DNA from: an uncultured Clostridia bacterium
Lineage (GTDB): Bacteria > Bacillota > Clostridia > Oscillospirales > Acutalibacteraceae
Direction: 5' to 3'
DNA: 9,546 bases
NCBI GenBank assembly: GCA_947623765.1
Contig: CANQIG010000056.1
Coordinates: 1 to 9,546 of the forward strand
The notes under the pieces are model-generated. The model saw only the letters and a program-made list of their open reading frames with translations. It was not told the DNA's origin and did no database searches. Shown in pieces: positions 1 to 7,270 of the stretch. Position numbers and translations under genes: made by a program. Numbering within the stretch: position 1 is the first letter of the stretch; every line of letters begins with the position of its first letter.

Positions 1-187
1 CGCGGACGAGAAGAATCCGGGCCAGTTTTACCGCTATCCCCACGACTACCCGGACCACTGGGTCGCGCAGCAGTATCTGCCCGACGCGCTGAAAGGGAGT
101 ATCTACTACACGTACGGGGATAATAAGAACGAACAGGCTTTCCGGGCCTATTGGGAGAAGATCCGAAACCGGGCGCGGGAGTCCTAG
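1..187 (+). CDS. rarA: Replication-associated recombination protein A (AAA+ ATPase), C-terminal fragment
   Basis: Only the last 61 codons are inside the window (frame begins at base 2, stop TAG 185-187). The fragment reads YRYPHDYPDHWV, then QQYLPD, then YYTYGDNKNEQ, and ends with an AYWEKIR-like tail. This is the characteristic C-terminus of the RarA/MgsA family (bacterial Mgs1/WRNIP1 homologues), the part that forms the tetramerisation region. Known family role: a DNA-dependent ATPase acting at stalled forks and gapped DNA, cooperating with SSB and recombination proteins in the cytoplasm. The ATPase core (Walker A and B) lies upstream of the window, so intactness cannot be judged. The next gene starts 27 nt downstream on the same strand with its own ribosome binding site, so co-transcription is possible. 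Identification rests on remembered family C-terminal sequence; I am fairly confident. Confidence 0.85.
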   Translation, partial: ADEKNPGQFYRYPHDYPDHWVAQQYLPDALKGSIYYTYGDNKNEQAFRAYWEKIRNRARES

Positions 188-214
188 AGCTTACAGGAAT
201 TACGGAGGTCATCC

Positions 215-883
215 ATGGAACCGTCTGTTTTGGGCACGCTTTCCTATGGGATGTATGCCATCGGCACGAAATATCGCGGCGTTCCGAACGCGTGCATCGC
301 CACTGCGGTGATGCAGATCGCGAGCGGGGAGCCGAAAAAGCTCCTCCTTGCTCTGACAGAGGACACGCACAGCGTGGCGGGCGTTCGGGAGAACGGGCTG
401 TTCACCGTTTCCGTCCTCTCGACCGACACGCCCGCGAGCGTGATCGGCGCGCTGGGGCTCGTGAGCGGCCGGAACACCGACAAGCTGCGGAACATCCGCC
501 ACAAGGTGCTCCTCGAGGGCGTGCCGGTCATCAAGGAGAACACCTGCTGCTGGTTCCTCTGCAAGGTGACGGATGTGCTGGACGCGGGCAACGAGGTGAT
601 CTTCGTCGCGGAGATCATCGCCGGGAGCGACCGCGCGGTCGGCACGCCGATGTCCTATTTCTATTATCGGGAGCATATGCACGGCCTCTCGCCGGAGGGC
701 TCGCCGACCTATCTGCCGCCGAAGGCGACGTTCGACGAGCCGGGTGGGGAGAGCTTTGTCTGCCCGGTTTGCGGGTATGTCTATAAGGACCCGAATTTCA
801 GCTTCGACGAGCTGAGCGATTCCTGGACCTGCCCGGTCTGCAAATGCCGGAAATCGGCGTTCCTTCGGCAGACGGCAAAATAA
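215..883 (+). CDS. Flavin reductase-rubredoxin fusion (high-molecular-weight rubredoxin type)
   Basis: 222 residues. ATG at 215 follows GGAGG (204-208) with 6-nt spacing. Residues 1-160 resemble the flavin reductase/FMN-binding split-barrel domain: an N-terminal LGTLSYGMYAIGT stretch, SVLSTDTPASVIG near 66-78, and the NTDKLRNI region near 87-94. Residues 180-216 form a rubredoxin-like iron site with Cys183, Cys186, Cys206 and Cys209 (CPVCGYVY and WTCPVC). Known family role: in acetogens and other anaerobes such fusions pass electrons from NAD(P)H through FMN and the Fe(Cys)4 centre to flavodiiron proteins for O2 or NO removal. No flavodiiron partner is in view, so its use here is inferred. 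The Cys186-Cys206 gap holds 19 residues, about ten fewer than the usual 29 of free rubredoxins, so the site is compact. An extra Cys211 follows. The cytoplasmic location is inferred from the absence of a signal peptide. Confidence 0.88.
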   Translation: MEPSVLGTLSYGMYAIGTKYRGVPNACIATAVMQIASGEPKKLLLALTEDTHSVAGVRENGLFTVSVLSTDTPASVIGALGLVSGRNTDKLRNIRHKVLLEGVPVIKENTCCWFLCKVTDVLDAGNEVIFVAEIIAGSDRAVGTPMSYFYYREHMHGLSPEGSPTYLPPKATFDEPGGESFVCPVCGYVYKDPNFSFDELSDSWTCPVCKCRKSAFLRQTAK

Positions 884-911
884 AAAAGCCGCCGCGCAGG
901 CGACAGCTTTT
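884..911. terminator. Bidirectional intrinsic terminator between convergent genes
   Basis: AAAAGC (884-889) pairs with GCTTTT (906-911) and CGCC (890-893) with GGCG (899-902), with a GCGCA loop and an ACA bulge. It sits in the 31 nt between the stop of the rubredoxin fusion (883) and the stop of the leftward DUF3892 gene (915). Read leftwards, the stem is followed by a long U-rich tract (TTTTTTATTTT). Read rightwards only four U follow. It should therefore work best for the minus-strand gene. Confidence 0.6.
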
Positions 912-914
912 GGG

Positions 915-1214
915 TCACGGCATCCGGTTCGGTCCGGTGCTCGGCAGGTTCCCGAGGTTGTTCGACGCGGCGCCGTCCGGCAGACTGCGCAGGTATTCGC
1001 TGCCGTTCCGGCTCGCGATCGCGACGCCTCGGATCCCGCCCTGCTTCGCGAGCGCGACGCCCTCCGCCTTGGAGAGCACGGTGCCGTCCGAGAGCTGGTA
1101 GCCGGTGATCTTGCCGTTCGTGCGGATGAGCTTCTGGATGTTTTTCGCGTCCCGGTTCGGGACAGGGTTCATAATGTTGATGTTGGCCGGGAGGTTCCCG
1201 ATCCTGTTGGCCAT
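915..1214 (-). CDS. DUF3892 family small protein
   Basis: 99 residues. The start is placed at ATG 1214 because AAAGGAG lies at 1225-1231 with 10-nt spacing. The frame is open further upstream to 1322, but that extension has no comparable site. The core, residues 33-91, carries the conserved pattern of DUF3892: NGKITGYQLSDG, then LSKAEGVALAKQGG, then RNGSEYLRSLPDG and NNLGNLP. No signal peptide, membrane span or cofactor motif is visible, so it is probably a small soluble cytoplasmic protein. Function is unknown in the family; I do not assign one. A GNLP motif occurs near both ends (6-9 and 88-91). The gene is transcribed against its neighbours, converging on the rubredoxin fusion and diverging from the transketolase operon, so it has its own promoter somewhere in 1215-1341. 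Confidence 0.8.
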   Translation of the reverse strand: MANRIGNLPANINIMNPVPNRDAKNIQKLIRTNGKITGYQLSDGTVLSKAEGVALAKQGGIRGVAIASRNGSEYLRSLPDGAASNNLGNLPSTGPNRMP

Positions 1215-1297
1215 AGCGATTTTGCTCCTTTCACTGGGATCTCGTCCATTATTGTCCCTCGTGCAAGGGGAAATATGCGGGATGAATGAGGAAACGG

Positions 1298-1313
1298 CTG
1301 TGCGAAAGCGCAG
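1298..1313 (+). other. GAAA-tetraloop hairpin in the transketolase leader
   Basis: CTGTGC (1298-1303) and GCGCAG (1308-1313) close a GAAA tetraloop with six pairs, one of them a G-T wobble. It lies 14 nt before the Shine-Dalgarno of the transketolase gene and, if transcribed, would be a small stable leader hairpin. No U tract follows, so it is not a terminator. Role unknown. If translation instead began at ATG 1282, this would be coding sequence. Confidence 0.35.
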
Positions 1314-1327
1314 TGCAAGCAATCATA

Positions 1328-1334
1328 AGGGAGG
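1328..1334 (+). promoter_or_regulatory. Ribosome binding site that selects a TTG start
   Basis: AGGGAGG (1328-1334) stands 7 nt before TTG 1342. This decides the start against the in-frame ATG at 1282 and the more distal ATG at 1105; the latter overlaps the oppositely transcribed DUF3892 gene. Confidence 0.75.
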
Positions 1335-1341
1335 CATTGTT

Positions 1342-2187
1342 TTGACAGACACCGAAAAGAAAGCGCTCCGGATCACAGCGCAGCACGTGCGGCTGGGGAT
1401 CATCGAGGGCGTGTACCACGCGAAGTCCGGGCATCCGGGCGGGTCTCTTTCCGCCGCGGATATCTTTACTTACCTCTATTTCAAGGAGCTGCGGATCGAC
1501 CCGAAGGATCCGAAAAACCCGGATCGGGACCGCTTCGTGCTTTCGAAGGGCCATTGTGCGCCGGGCCTCTACGCGGCGCTCGCCGAGCGCGGGTATTTCC
1601 CGAAGGAGGAGCTCCAAAAGCTCCGCCACATCGGCGCGATGCTGCAGGGCCACCCGGACATGAAGGGCACGCCCGGCGTCGACATGAGCTCCGGCTCCCT
1701 CGGGCAGGGCGTTTCCGCCGCGGTGGGCATGGCGCTCGCGGGGAAGATCGACAAAAAGGATTACCGCGTCTACGCGCTCCTCGGCGACGGCGAGATCGAG
1801 GAAGGGCAGGTCTGGGAAGCGGCGATGTTCGCGGCGCACAAAAAGCTGGACAACCTCTGCCTGATCGTCGACTTCAACGGCCTGCAGATCGACGGCCCGG
1901 TCAGCGAAGTCGCAGGCCCGGAGCCGATCGACAAAAAGTTCGAGTCGTTCGGCTTCGACGTGCAGACCGTCGACGGGAACGATTTTGACGCGCTCGAGGC
2001 GGCTTTTGCCCATGCGAAGACCGTAAAGGGCAAGCCGAGCATGATCCTCGCGAAGACCGTGAAGGGCAAGGGCGTTTCGTATATGGAAAATCAGGTCTCC
2101 TGGCACGGAACGGCGCCGAATGCGGAGCAGTACGCCGCCGCCGTGCAGGAGCTCACGGAAAAGCTGCATGAAATGGAGGCGTGCTGA
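1342..2187 (+). CDS. tkt: Transketolase, N-terminal (TPP-binding) subunit
   Basis: 281 residues, the normal size for the N-terminal half of split transketolases in Firmicutes and archaea. The enzyme moves two-carbon ketol units between sugar phosphates in the non-oxidative pentose phosphate pathway, using thiamine diphosphate and Mg2+. Visible motifs: SGHPGGS with His31, KGHCAPG with His71, QGHPD with His104, and the thiamine diphosphate signature starting at Gly148-Asp149-Gly150 and closing at Asn179 (GDGEIEEGQ to DFN). A KTVKGKG segment lies at 237-243. The start is TTG with a good Shine-Dalgarno. The next gene, the C-terminal subunit, begins 1 nt after this stop, and both chains are needed for the active site, so the two are certainly co-expressed. 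No confident promoter was found in the 127-nt divergent gap upstream. Confidence 0.95.
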   Translation: MTDTEKKALRITAQHVRLGIIEGVYHAKSGHPGGSLSAADIFTYLYFKELRIDPKDPKNPDRDRFVLSKGHCAPGLYAALAERGYFPKEELQKLRHIGAMLQGHPDMKGTPGVDMSSGSLGQGVSAAVGMALAGKIDKKDYRVYALLGDGEIEEGQVWEAAMFAAHKKLDNLCLIVDFNGLQIDGPVSEVAGPEPIDKKFESFGFDVQTVDGNDFDALEAAFAHAKTVKGKPSMILAKTVKGKGVSYMENQVSWHGTAPNAEQYAAAVQELTEKLHEMEAC

Positions 2188-2188
2188 G

Positions 2189-3133
2189 ATGGCCGAAAAG
2201 ATCAAAAAGGCGACAAGAGAGAGCTTCGGCGAGGCCGTGACTGAGCTCGCGGCGGAAGATCCGAACATCGTCGTTTTGGACGCGGACCTCGCCGCGGCGA
2301 CGAAGACCGGCATTTTCAAGAAAGCCTATCCCGACCGCTTCTTCGACTGCGGCATCGCGGAGAGCAATATGATCGGCGTGGCGGCGGGCCTCGCCGCCTG
2401 CGGGAAGATCCCGTTTGCGGCTTCGTTTGCGATGTTCTCCGCCGGGCGGGCGTTCGAGCAGGTCCGCAACTCCGTCGGCTATCCGCACCTGAACGTCAAG
2501 ATCGTCGGCTCCCACGCGGGCATTTCCGTCGGCGAGGACGGCGCGACGCACCAGTGCTGCGAGGACATCGCCCTCATGCGCACGATCCCCGGCATGGTGA
2601 TCCTGAATCCCTGCGACCACTACGAGATGAAGGCTGCCGTGCGCGCCGCCGCAGCGTACTACGGTCCGTGCTACGTCCGCCTCGGGCGGCTCGCCGTGGA
2701 GAGCGTCAATCACAACGACGACTATCGGTTTGAGCTCGGGCGCGGCATCACGCTGCGCGAGGGCACGGACATCACTGTCGCCGCGACGGGCCTCATGGTG
2801 CAGGAGGCCGTGAAGGCCGCCGACGCGCTAAAGGCCGAGGGCATCTCCGTCGAGGTGCTGGACATCCACACCGTCAAGCCGCTCGACGAGGAGCTTATCC
2901 TCAAGAGCGCGGAGAAGACGGGGCGCGTCGTCACCGTGGAGGAGCACAACATCATCGGCGGGCTCGGCGAGGCGGTCTGCGCCGTCCTCTCCGAAAAGCG
3001 CCCGACGCCGGTCACGCGCATCGGCGTGAACGACGTTTTCGGCCATTCCGGCCCGGCGGTGGATCTGCTGAAGGAGTTCGGGCTTTCGGCGGAGCATATC
3101 GCCGAGGTCGTCCGCGAAAAGCTCGGAAAATAA
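2189..3133 (+). CDS. tkt: Transketolase, C-terminal (pyrimidine-binding) subunit
   Basis: 314 residues. It supplies the pyrimidine-binding domain and the C-terminal transketolase domain of the split enzyme. GIAESN at 55-60 carries Glu58, the conserved acidic residue that activates the thiamine ring. GEDGATHQ at 115-122 carries His121. A ConA-like C-terminal domain covers about 190-310 (DITVAATGLM, LDIHTVKPLD, EEHNIIGGLG, FGHSGP). The start is ATG 2189, one nt after the stop of the N-terminal subunit gene, with GGAGG at 2175-2179 lying inside that gene; this favours translational coupling. DXS and pyruvate dehydrogenase E1-beta were considered, but the pairing with a ~280-residue N-terminal subunit and the overall order fit split transketolase best. 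The operon ends here, followed by a strong hairpin terminator. Confidence 0.95.
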   Translation: MAEKIKKATRESFGEAVTELAAEDPNIVVLDADLAAATKTGIFKKAYPDRFFDCGIAESNMIGVAAGLAACGKIPFAASFAMFSAGRAFEQVRNSVGYPHLNVKIVGSHAGISVGEDGATHQCCEDIALMRTIPGMVILNPCDHYEMKAAVRAAAAYYGPCYVRLGRLAVESVNHNDDYRFELGRGITLREGTDITVAATGLMVQEAVKAADALKAEGISVEVLDIHTVKPLDEELILKSAEKTGRVVTVEEHNIIGGLGEAVCAVLSEKRPTPVTRIGVNDVFGHSGPAVDLLKEFGLSAEHIAEVVREKLGK

Positions 3134-3154
3134 AAAAATGGTTAGCAAACACAG

Positions 3155-3195
3155 CGCTCTCGGGGACCCAATGTACGGGTTTCCGAGAGCGTTTT
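3155..3195 (+). terminator. Intrinsic terminator of the transketolase operon
   Basis: A 15-bp stem (3155-3169 with 3177-3191), including two G-T pairs, closes a 7-nt loop and is followed by TTTT and then CTTTT a few bases later. It starts 22 nt after the transketolase stop. The leftward kinase gene ends at 3221, so the hairpin is shared by convergent genes. Read leftwards the T run is distant, so it should be weaker in that direction. Confidence 0.85.
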
Positions 3196-3220
3196 CGTCT
3201 TTTCGGGGCGTTGGATGCGC

Positions 3221-6200
3221 CTACTTCGCTTTTTTGAGGATCTCCCTGAGGAGGTCGAGCATTTTATCCACATCGATCGGCTTCGGGAGATGCCCGTCCA
3301 TTCCGGCCTTCATCGCGAGGTCGCGGTCCTCCTCGAAGGCGTTCGCGGTCATCGCGATGATCGGCAGCTTCGAGCGCGCGGGGTCCTCCATGCTGCGGAT
3401 CTCCTTCGTCGCGCCGTAGCCGTCGAGGATCGGCATCTGGATGTCCATCAGAATGAGATCAAAATGGCCGGGCGCCGCAGCGCGGACCATGTCGCAGGCC
3501 TGCCTGCCGTTTTCGGCGCATTCGATGACGAAACCGGCTTCTTCGAGCAGTTCCTTGGCGATCTCCCGGTTGAGCTCATTGTCCTCGGCGAGGAGGATCC
3601 GTTTCCCGTGGAAACCGTCGTCCGTCTTCGCCGCCTCACGGACGTCGCCCGGTTCCGTCCGGTGTCCGAGGCTGATCTCGAGCGTGCGGTGTAGGTCCGA
3701 GGCAAAGAGCGGCTTGCTGATGAACCCGGTCACGCCCGCTTTTCTGGCCTCGACCTCAATGTCGGACCAGTCGTAAGCGGACATCAGGATGATGGGGGAG
3801 ATGTCCCCGACGATCGCCCGGATCTGCCGGACCGTCTCCACGCCGCTCATGTTCGGCATGGACCAGTCCACGATATAGACCTCGAACGGGTCGGCAAGCT
3901 CGATGGCTTCAGAGGTCCGCACGACGGCCTCCTTGCCGGAGAGCGTCCACTCGGCGCGCATCCCGATCTTGCGCAGCATTTTGGAAACGCTCTGGCAGCT
4001 GACGAGGTCGTCGTCGACCACGAGTCCCTTGTAGCCGCTGAGCTCCGGAATGGGGCCGACGTCGCTGTGGTTCTCGGTGAAGCGAAGCTCCAGCCGGACG
4101 GTGAAAGCGGTGCCCTTTCCGGGTTCGCTTTCCACCCAGATCTCGCCGCCCATCATGTCCACGATGTTTTTGGTGATCGCCATGCCGAGGCCCGTCCCCT
4201 GGATGCCGCTGACGGTAGAGGAACGTTCCCGCGTGAACGGCTCGAAAACGGTCTTGGCAAACTCCGGGCTCATGCCGATGCCGGTGTCGCTGACCAGAAA
4301 TTCATAGATCCCGCGCCCGGGCTTTTGAGAGGGCTTCTGCGTGACGCGGATCGAGACGGAGCCGCCCGACGGCGTGAATTTGATCGCGTTCGACGTGAGG
4401 TTCAGGAGGATCTGGTTCAGGCGAAGGCGGTCGCAGAAGATCTCCTCGTCCGTGATGTCGACCGTGTCGATGAAGAGCTCCAGCCCCTTCGCGTGTACGT
4501 CGGACTGGATGATGTTCCGAATGCCCTGCAGGATATCCGAGAGTGTCTCCGGCCGAGATTCGATGGTGATCTTCCCGGATTCGATGCGGCTCATGTCCAG
4601 AACGTCGTTGATGAGGGAGAGAAGGTGATTCGACGCCTGCGCGATCTTCGAGAGGTAGTCCCTGGCGCGCTCCTTGTTGTCCAGGTGCGTGGAGGTCAGC
4701 GCGGTGTACCCGATGATCGCGTTCATCGGCGTGCGGATGTCGTGGGACATATTGTTGAGGAAGGTCGTCTTCGCCTTGTTCGCGGCGTCCGCGGCTTCCA
4801 GCGCGTGGGAGAGCTCCTCGGTCTTCTTTTCGAGTTCGCCGGTCGCGAGGGAGATCTTCTCCTTGAGGCTGCGCTGGTTCCGCGTGCGCACGACGAGGAG
4901 CGTCAGCGTGAACAGGAGGACGAACGCGGCGAGCGCGGTGAGCAGCGCGTAGCCCGGGTTTCGGTAGAAGAAGGCGAGCAGGCTGATCTCGGTGCTTCTG
5001 CCCGCGTTGATCTCCTGCGTGACGATCGTATCGAGCTCCGCCTCGCTGAAGCTGTCCATGCCCTTATCGAGCAGGGAGAGCAGCAGATGGCCTTCCGGGA
5101 TCCCCGCGCCGACTGCAAAGGACAGGCTGGTCTCGCCCATCACGTTGGAGGCGAGGCGGCTGCGGACGTCCTCGTGGACGTACTGTTCCGCCGTGAGCGA
5201 GTAGAGGATCGCGGCGTCCGCTTTGCCGCTTAGGACCGCGTCGACGCATTCTTCCGCGGAACCGCATTGGAGCAGGGAAATATACGGGTACCGGCTGGGA
5301 CTGTAATTATCGAGCAGGCCGGGCAGGTCCGCGACGGCGAGCGTTTCCGTGCTGCCCGGCTTGCGCGTTCCCGCGCGGGAGAGCGTGAGCCGCGCGTAGT
5401 TGGTCTTGTAGTACGGCTCGGTGATCTTGTAGCCCTCCTCCTCTGCGAGGTAGTAATCGCCGGTAAAGTCGAGGACGATATCCGCTTCTCCCGCCGCGCG
5501 GATCTCGAGGTATGACGCGCGGTTTTCGACGGGGAGAAATTCATATCGGAGCGAGAGCCGGTCCGCGAGCGTCCGGAAGATCGCCGGGAGAACACCCTTT
5601 GCTTCCCCGTCCTCGAAATACGCGTACGGCGCCTGCTCGGGGTTGAAAAGGAGGCGCAGCGTCCTTCCCTCCTCGAGGAGCGTGTTCAGAAAAGCGCGCT
5701 CCTTGGCGCTGATGACGAAATAGCCGCCCGCGTCGGTGGCGTAATACTTCTCGTGGAGCGTGTCGCGCCAGTTCGGCTCACTCAGGTCCATCGCGTTGAT
5801 CGCCGCGTTGATGCGCTCCATCAGGTCCGCGCGGTCCTTCCGGACGCACACATAGAAAGGACTCGCGTCAAAGGAATCGAGCAGCCATTCGTTCTCGAGC
5901 TGCCGCAGGCTCCCGGTGACCGCCGCGTCGATGGTCTCCGCCTGCAGCGCGGCGGAGAGCTCCTCCTGCCCGGCAAAATACACGGGCTCGAAGGAAAACC
6001 CCTGCTCGGCGGCGAATCGCTCGAAGTTCGCGTTCTTGGAGTTGCCCTCCAGCATCCCGACCTTCATCCCGTCGTACGTGGCGTAGTCGCCCGCCGTGAT
6101 CTTCCCGTTTTCGGCCTTTACGGTGAGTACGGTGGAGTTCACGCCGATGTTCTGGTCGGAAAAGAGGAAGTCCTCCTCTCTTTCGGGCGTTTTCGAGACG

Positions 6201-6484
6201 GAGGTGACGAGGTCCACCTCGCCGTTTCGGAGCATTTCCAGCGCGTCCGCGTAGGAGCGGTCGTAGCCCTCATAGGTGTATGTCCAGTCGGCATGGGAGG
6301 CGAGCCGCTGCAGGAATTCGTATCCGTAGCCGCTTCTCCGGCCGTTCCCGTCGACGATGTGGTAGCCGGAGAACGCGAAAAAGCCCACGCGAAGGACTTC
6401 CCCCGGTGCATCGGCAAAGACGGCGGGGCAGAGCTGCAAAAGGAGGATCGCGGTCAATATCAGGCTGAGCAGACGTTTTTTCAT
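3221..6484 (-). CDS. Hybrid sensor histidine kinase with two periplasmic-type binding domains and two receivers
   Basis: 1087 residues. ATG at 6484 has GAGGA 6 nt upstream (6491-6495). Order: signal peptide 1-24 (ending VFA); two solute-binding (SBP_bac_3-type, BvgS-like) domains at roughly 30-250 and 275-490; one membrane span about 512-532; coiled linker about 535-575; HisKA with phospho-acceptor His581 in MSHDIRTP; HATPase_c about 680-800 with N box (NLTSNAIKF), DTGIGM and GTGLGM; receiver 1 about 820-935 (acidic 824-826, Asp873, Lys924); receiver 2 about 962-1082 (acidic 967-968, Asp1014, Lys1068). It should sense a small solute outside the membrane, autophosphorylate, and relay phosphate to its receivers. 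No HPt domain and no DNA-binding output are present, so a separate phosphotransfer protein or regulator elsewhere is inferred. The ligand is unknown. Transcribed alone and against both neighbours. All catalytic residues look intact. Confidence 0.92.
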   Translation of the reverse strand: MKKRLLSLILTAILLLQLCPAVFADAPGEVLRVGFFAFSGYHIVDGNGRRSGYGYEFLQRLASHADWTYTYEGYDRSYADALEMLRNGEVDLVTSVSKTPEREEDFLFSDQNIGVNSTVLTVKAENGKITAGDYATYDGMKVGMLEGNSKNANFERFAAEQGFSFEPVYFAGQEELSAALQAETIDAAVTGSLRQLENEWLLDSFDASPFYVCVRKDRADLMERINAAINAMDLSEPNWRDTLHEKYYATDAGGYFVISAKERAFLNTLLEEGRTLRLLFNPEQAPYAYFEDGEAKGVLPAIFRTLADRLSLRYEFLPVENRASYLEIRAAGEADIVLDFTGDYYLAEEEGYKITEPYYKTNYARLTLSRAGTRKPGSTETLAVADLPGLLDNYSPSRYPYISLLQCGSAEECVDAVLSGKADAAILYSLTAEQYVHEDVRSRLASNVMGETSLSFAVGAGIPEGHLLLSLLDKGMDSFSEAELDTIVTQEINAGRSTEISLLAFFYRNPGYALLTALAAFVLLFTLTLLVVRTRNQRSLKEKISLATGELEKKTEELSHALEAADAANKAKTTFLNNMSHDIRTPMNAIIGYTALTSTHLDNKERARDYLSKIAQASNHLLSLINDVLDMSRIESGKITIESRPETLSDILQGIRNIIQSDVHAKGLELFIDTVDITDEEIFCDRLRLNQILLNLTSNAIKFTPSGGSVSIRVTQKPSQKPGRGIYEFLVSDTGIGMSPEFAKTVFEPFTRERSSTVSGIQGTGLGMAITKNIVDMMGGEIWVESEPGKGTAFTVRLELRFTENHSDVGPIPELSGYKGLVVDDDLVSCQSVSKMLRKIGMRAEWTLSGKEAVVRTSEAIELADPFEVYIVDWSMPNMSGVETVRQIRAIVGDISPIILMSAYDWSDIEVEARKAGVTGFISKPLFASDLHRTLEISLGHRTEPGDVREAAKTDDGFHGKRILLAEDNELNREIAKELLEEAGFVIECAENGRQACDMVRAAAPGHFDLILMDIQMPILDGYGATKEIRSMEDPARSKLPIIAMTANAFEEDRDLAMKAGMDGHLPKPIDVDKMLDLLREILKKAK

Positions 6485-6545
6485 GGAATATCCTCGTTTC
6501 AGGTTACTGAAGGAGCGGGGCGGGGCTGTCGGTGCTTGCGCGTTA

Positions 6546-6574
6546 AGTGTAACATAATCCCGGGAAAAAGGGAA
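6546..6574 (-). promoter_or_regulatory. Candidate promoter of the sensor kinase gene
   Basis: Read leftwards, an extended -10 TGT-TACACT occupies 6554-6546. A weak -35 (TTCCCT, 6574-6569) lies at 17-nt spacing. It is about 60 nt before the kinase start, a sensible distance. The -35 is a poor match, so this is a tentative call. Confidence 0.3.
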
Positions 6575-6589
6575 GTCAGAAGATGACTT
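6573..6589. promoter_or_regulatory. Inverted repeat at the -35 region of the kinase gene (possible operator)
   Basis: AAGTCA (6573-6578) and TGACTT (6584-6589) form a perfect 6-bp dyad around GAAGA. It abuts the candidate -35 element of the sensor kinase gene, where a regulator binding site would be expected. The half-site TGACTT matches no regulator I can name with confidence. Confidence 0.3.
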
Positions 6590-6688
6590 TTAAAATACAA
6601 AAATAAAGGAGTTTTGGACGGGTTTTCTGGCAGTAGTGTAGAAAAGGGGAAAACGGGGGAGCCGCGCGGGGGAGATGAAGCCCCAAAA

Positions 6689-7270
6689 GGCGCGGAAATG
6701 GGTGTGCGTTGGGCGGAAGTTTAGAGGGAAATGGAGGAAGTTTGGACGCAAATGAGCGGGCGTGGAAGGTACGAAGATGTGGAGAAAAGAAAAAGGAAAG
6801 GAAGCAGGGCAGAGAGAGCATTTTCGGGGGAAGTGAGTGGGAGAGGAGAGGCGGCCAAAAAAGGCGCGGAAATAGGTGTGCGTTGGAGTGTAGTTTGGCG
6901 GGAAATAGAGCGTGTTTACGCGCAAATGGGCGGGGATGGGAGGTGCGAAGATGCGGGGAAAAGAAAAAGGAAAGGAAGCAGGGCAGAGAGAGCATTTTCG
7001 GGGGAAGTGAGTGGGAGAGGAGAGGCGGCAAAAAAGGCGCGGAAATAGGTGTGCGTTGGATGGTAGTTTGGCGGGAAATGAATGGGTTTTGCGCGCAAAT
7101 GGGCGGGTGTGGGAGGTACGAAGTTCGGGAAATGCGTAAAGTGGAAACGGAGTGGAGAGAGGAAAGCCGTTTTTGGGGAAGCAGGCGGAGAGATGAGGCG
7201 GCAAAGAAGCAAAAAAATAGACTGGCGCTGGAAGGGAGTTTGGCGAGGCGGAGAAAAGGTTGCGGGCGGG
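6689..7270. repeat. Purine-rich imperfect tandem array, ~173-nt unit, about 3.3 copies
   Basis: Units start at about 6689, 6863 and 7036, and a degraded partial unit starts near 7208. Anchoring on the AAATAG/AAATGG word (6696, 6870, 7043, 7215) gives spacings of 174, 173 and 172 nt. Each unit opens GGCGCGGAAATAGGTGTGCG, continues with TTTGGCGGGAAAT and GCGCAAATGGGCGGG, then a long AAAAG/GGAAAGG purine run, and ends in AGGCGGC plus an A run. Units 1 and 2 share 72 identical bases by eye (6784-6855 and 6958-7029). Unit 3 and the flanks have diverged; 6630-6688 looks like a still more degraded unit end. The + strand is about three-quarters purine (unit 2: 17 C and 25 T in 173). One-base length changes rule out a conserved reading frame. 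No gene is supported between 6485 and 7349. Confidence 0.85.

Noticed and set aside
1105..1341. Upstream extension of the transketolase N-terminal subunit from ATG 1105
   Set aside because: It would overlap the antisense DUF3892 gene and add residues absent from the family. TTG 1342 has the proper ribosome site and length.
2189..3133. 1-deoxyxylulose-5-phosphate synthase or pyruvate dehydrogenase E1-beta assignment
   Set aside because: The protein is half-sized and paired with a ~280-residue thiamine-binding partner carrying transketolase motifs, and no lipoyl or E2/E3 genes are nearby.
4067..5233. Rightward 388-codon frame inside the kinase gene
   Set aside because: It is the antisense of well-recognised kinase domains with Arg/Asp/Gly-rich shadow composition and no homology signal.
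6689..7270. CRISPR array
   Set aside because: Units are ~173 nt and homologous over their whole length. There are no short constant repeats separated by unique spacers, and no cas genes.
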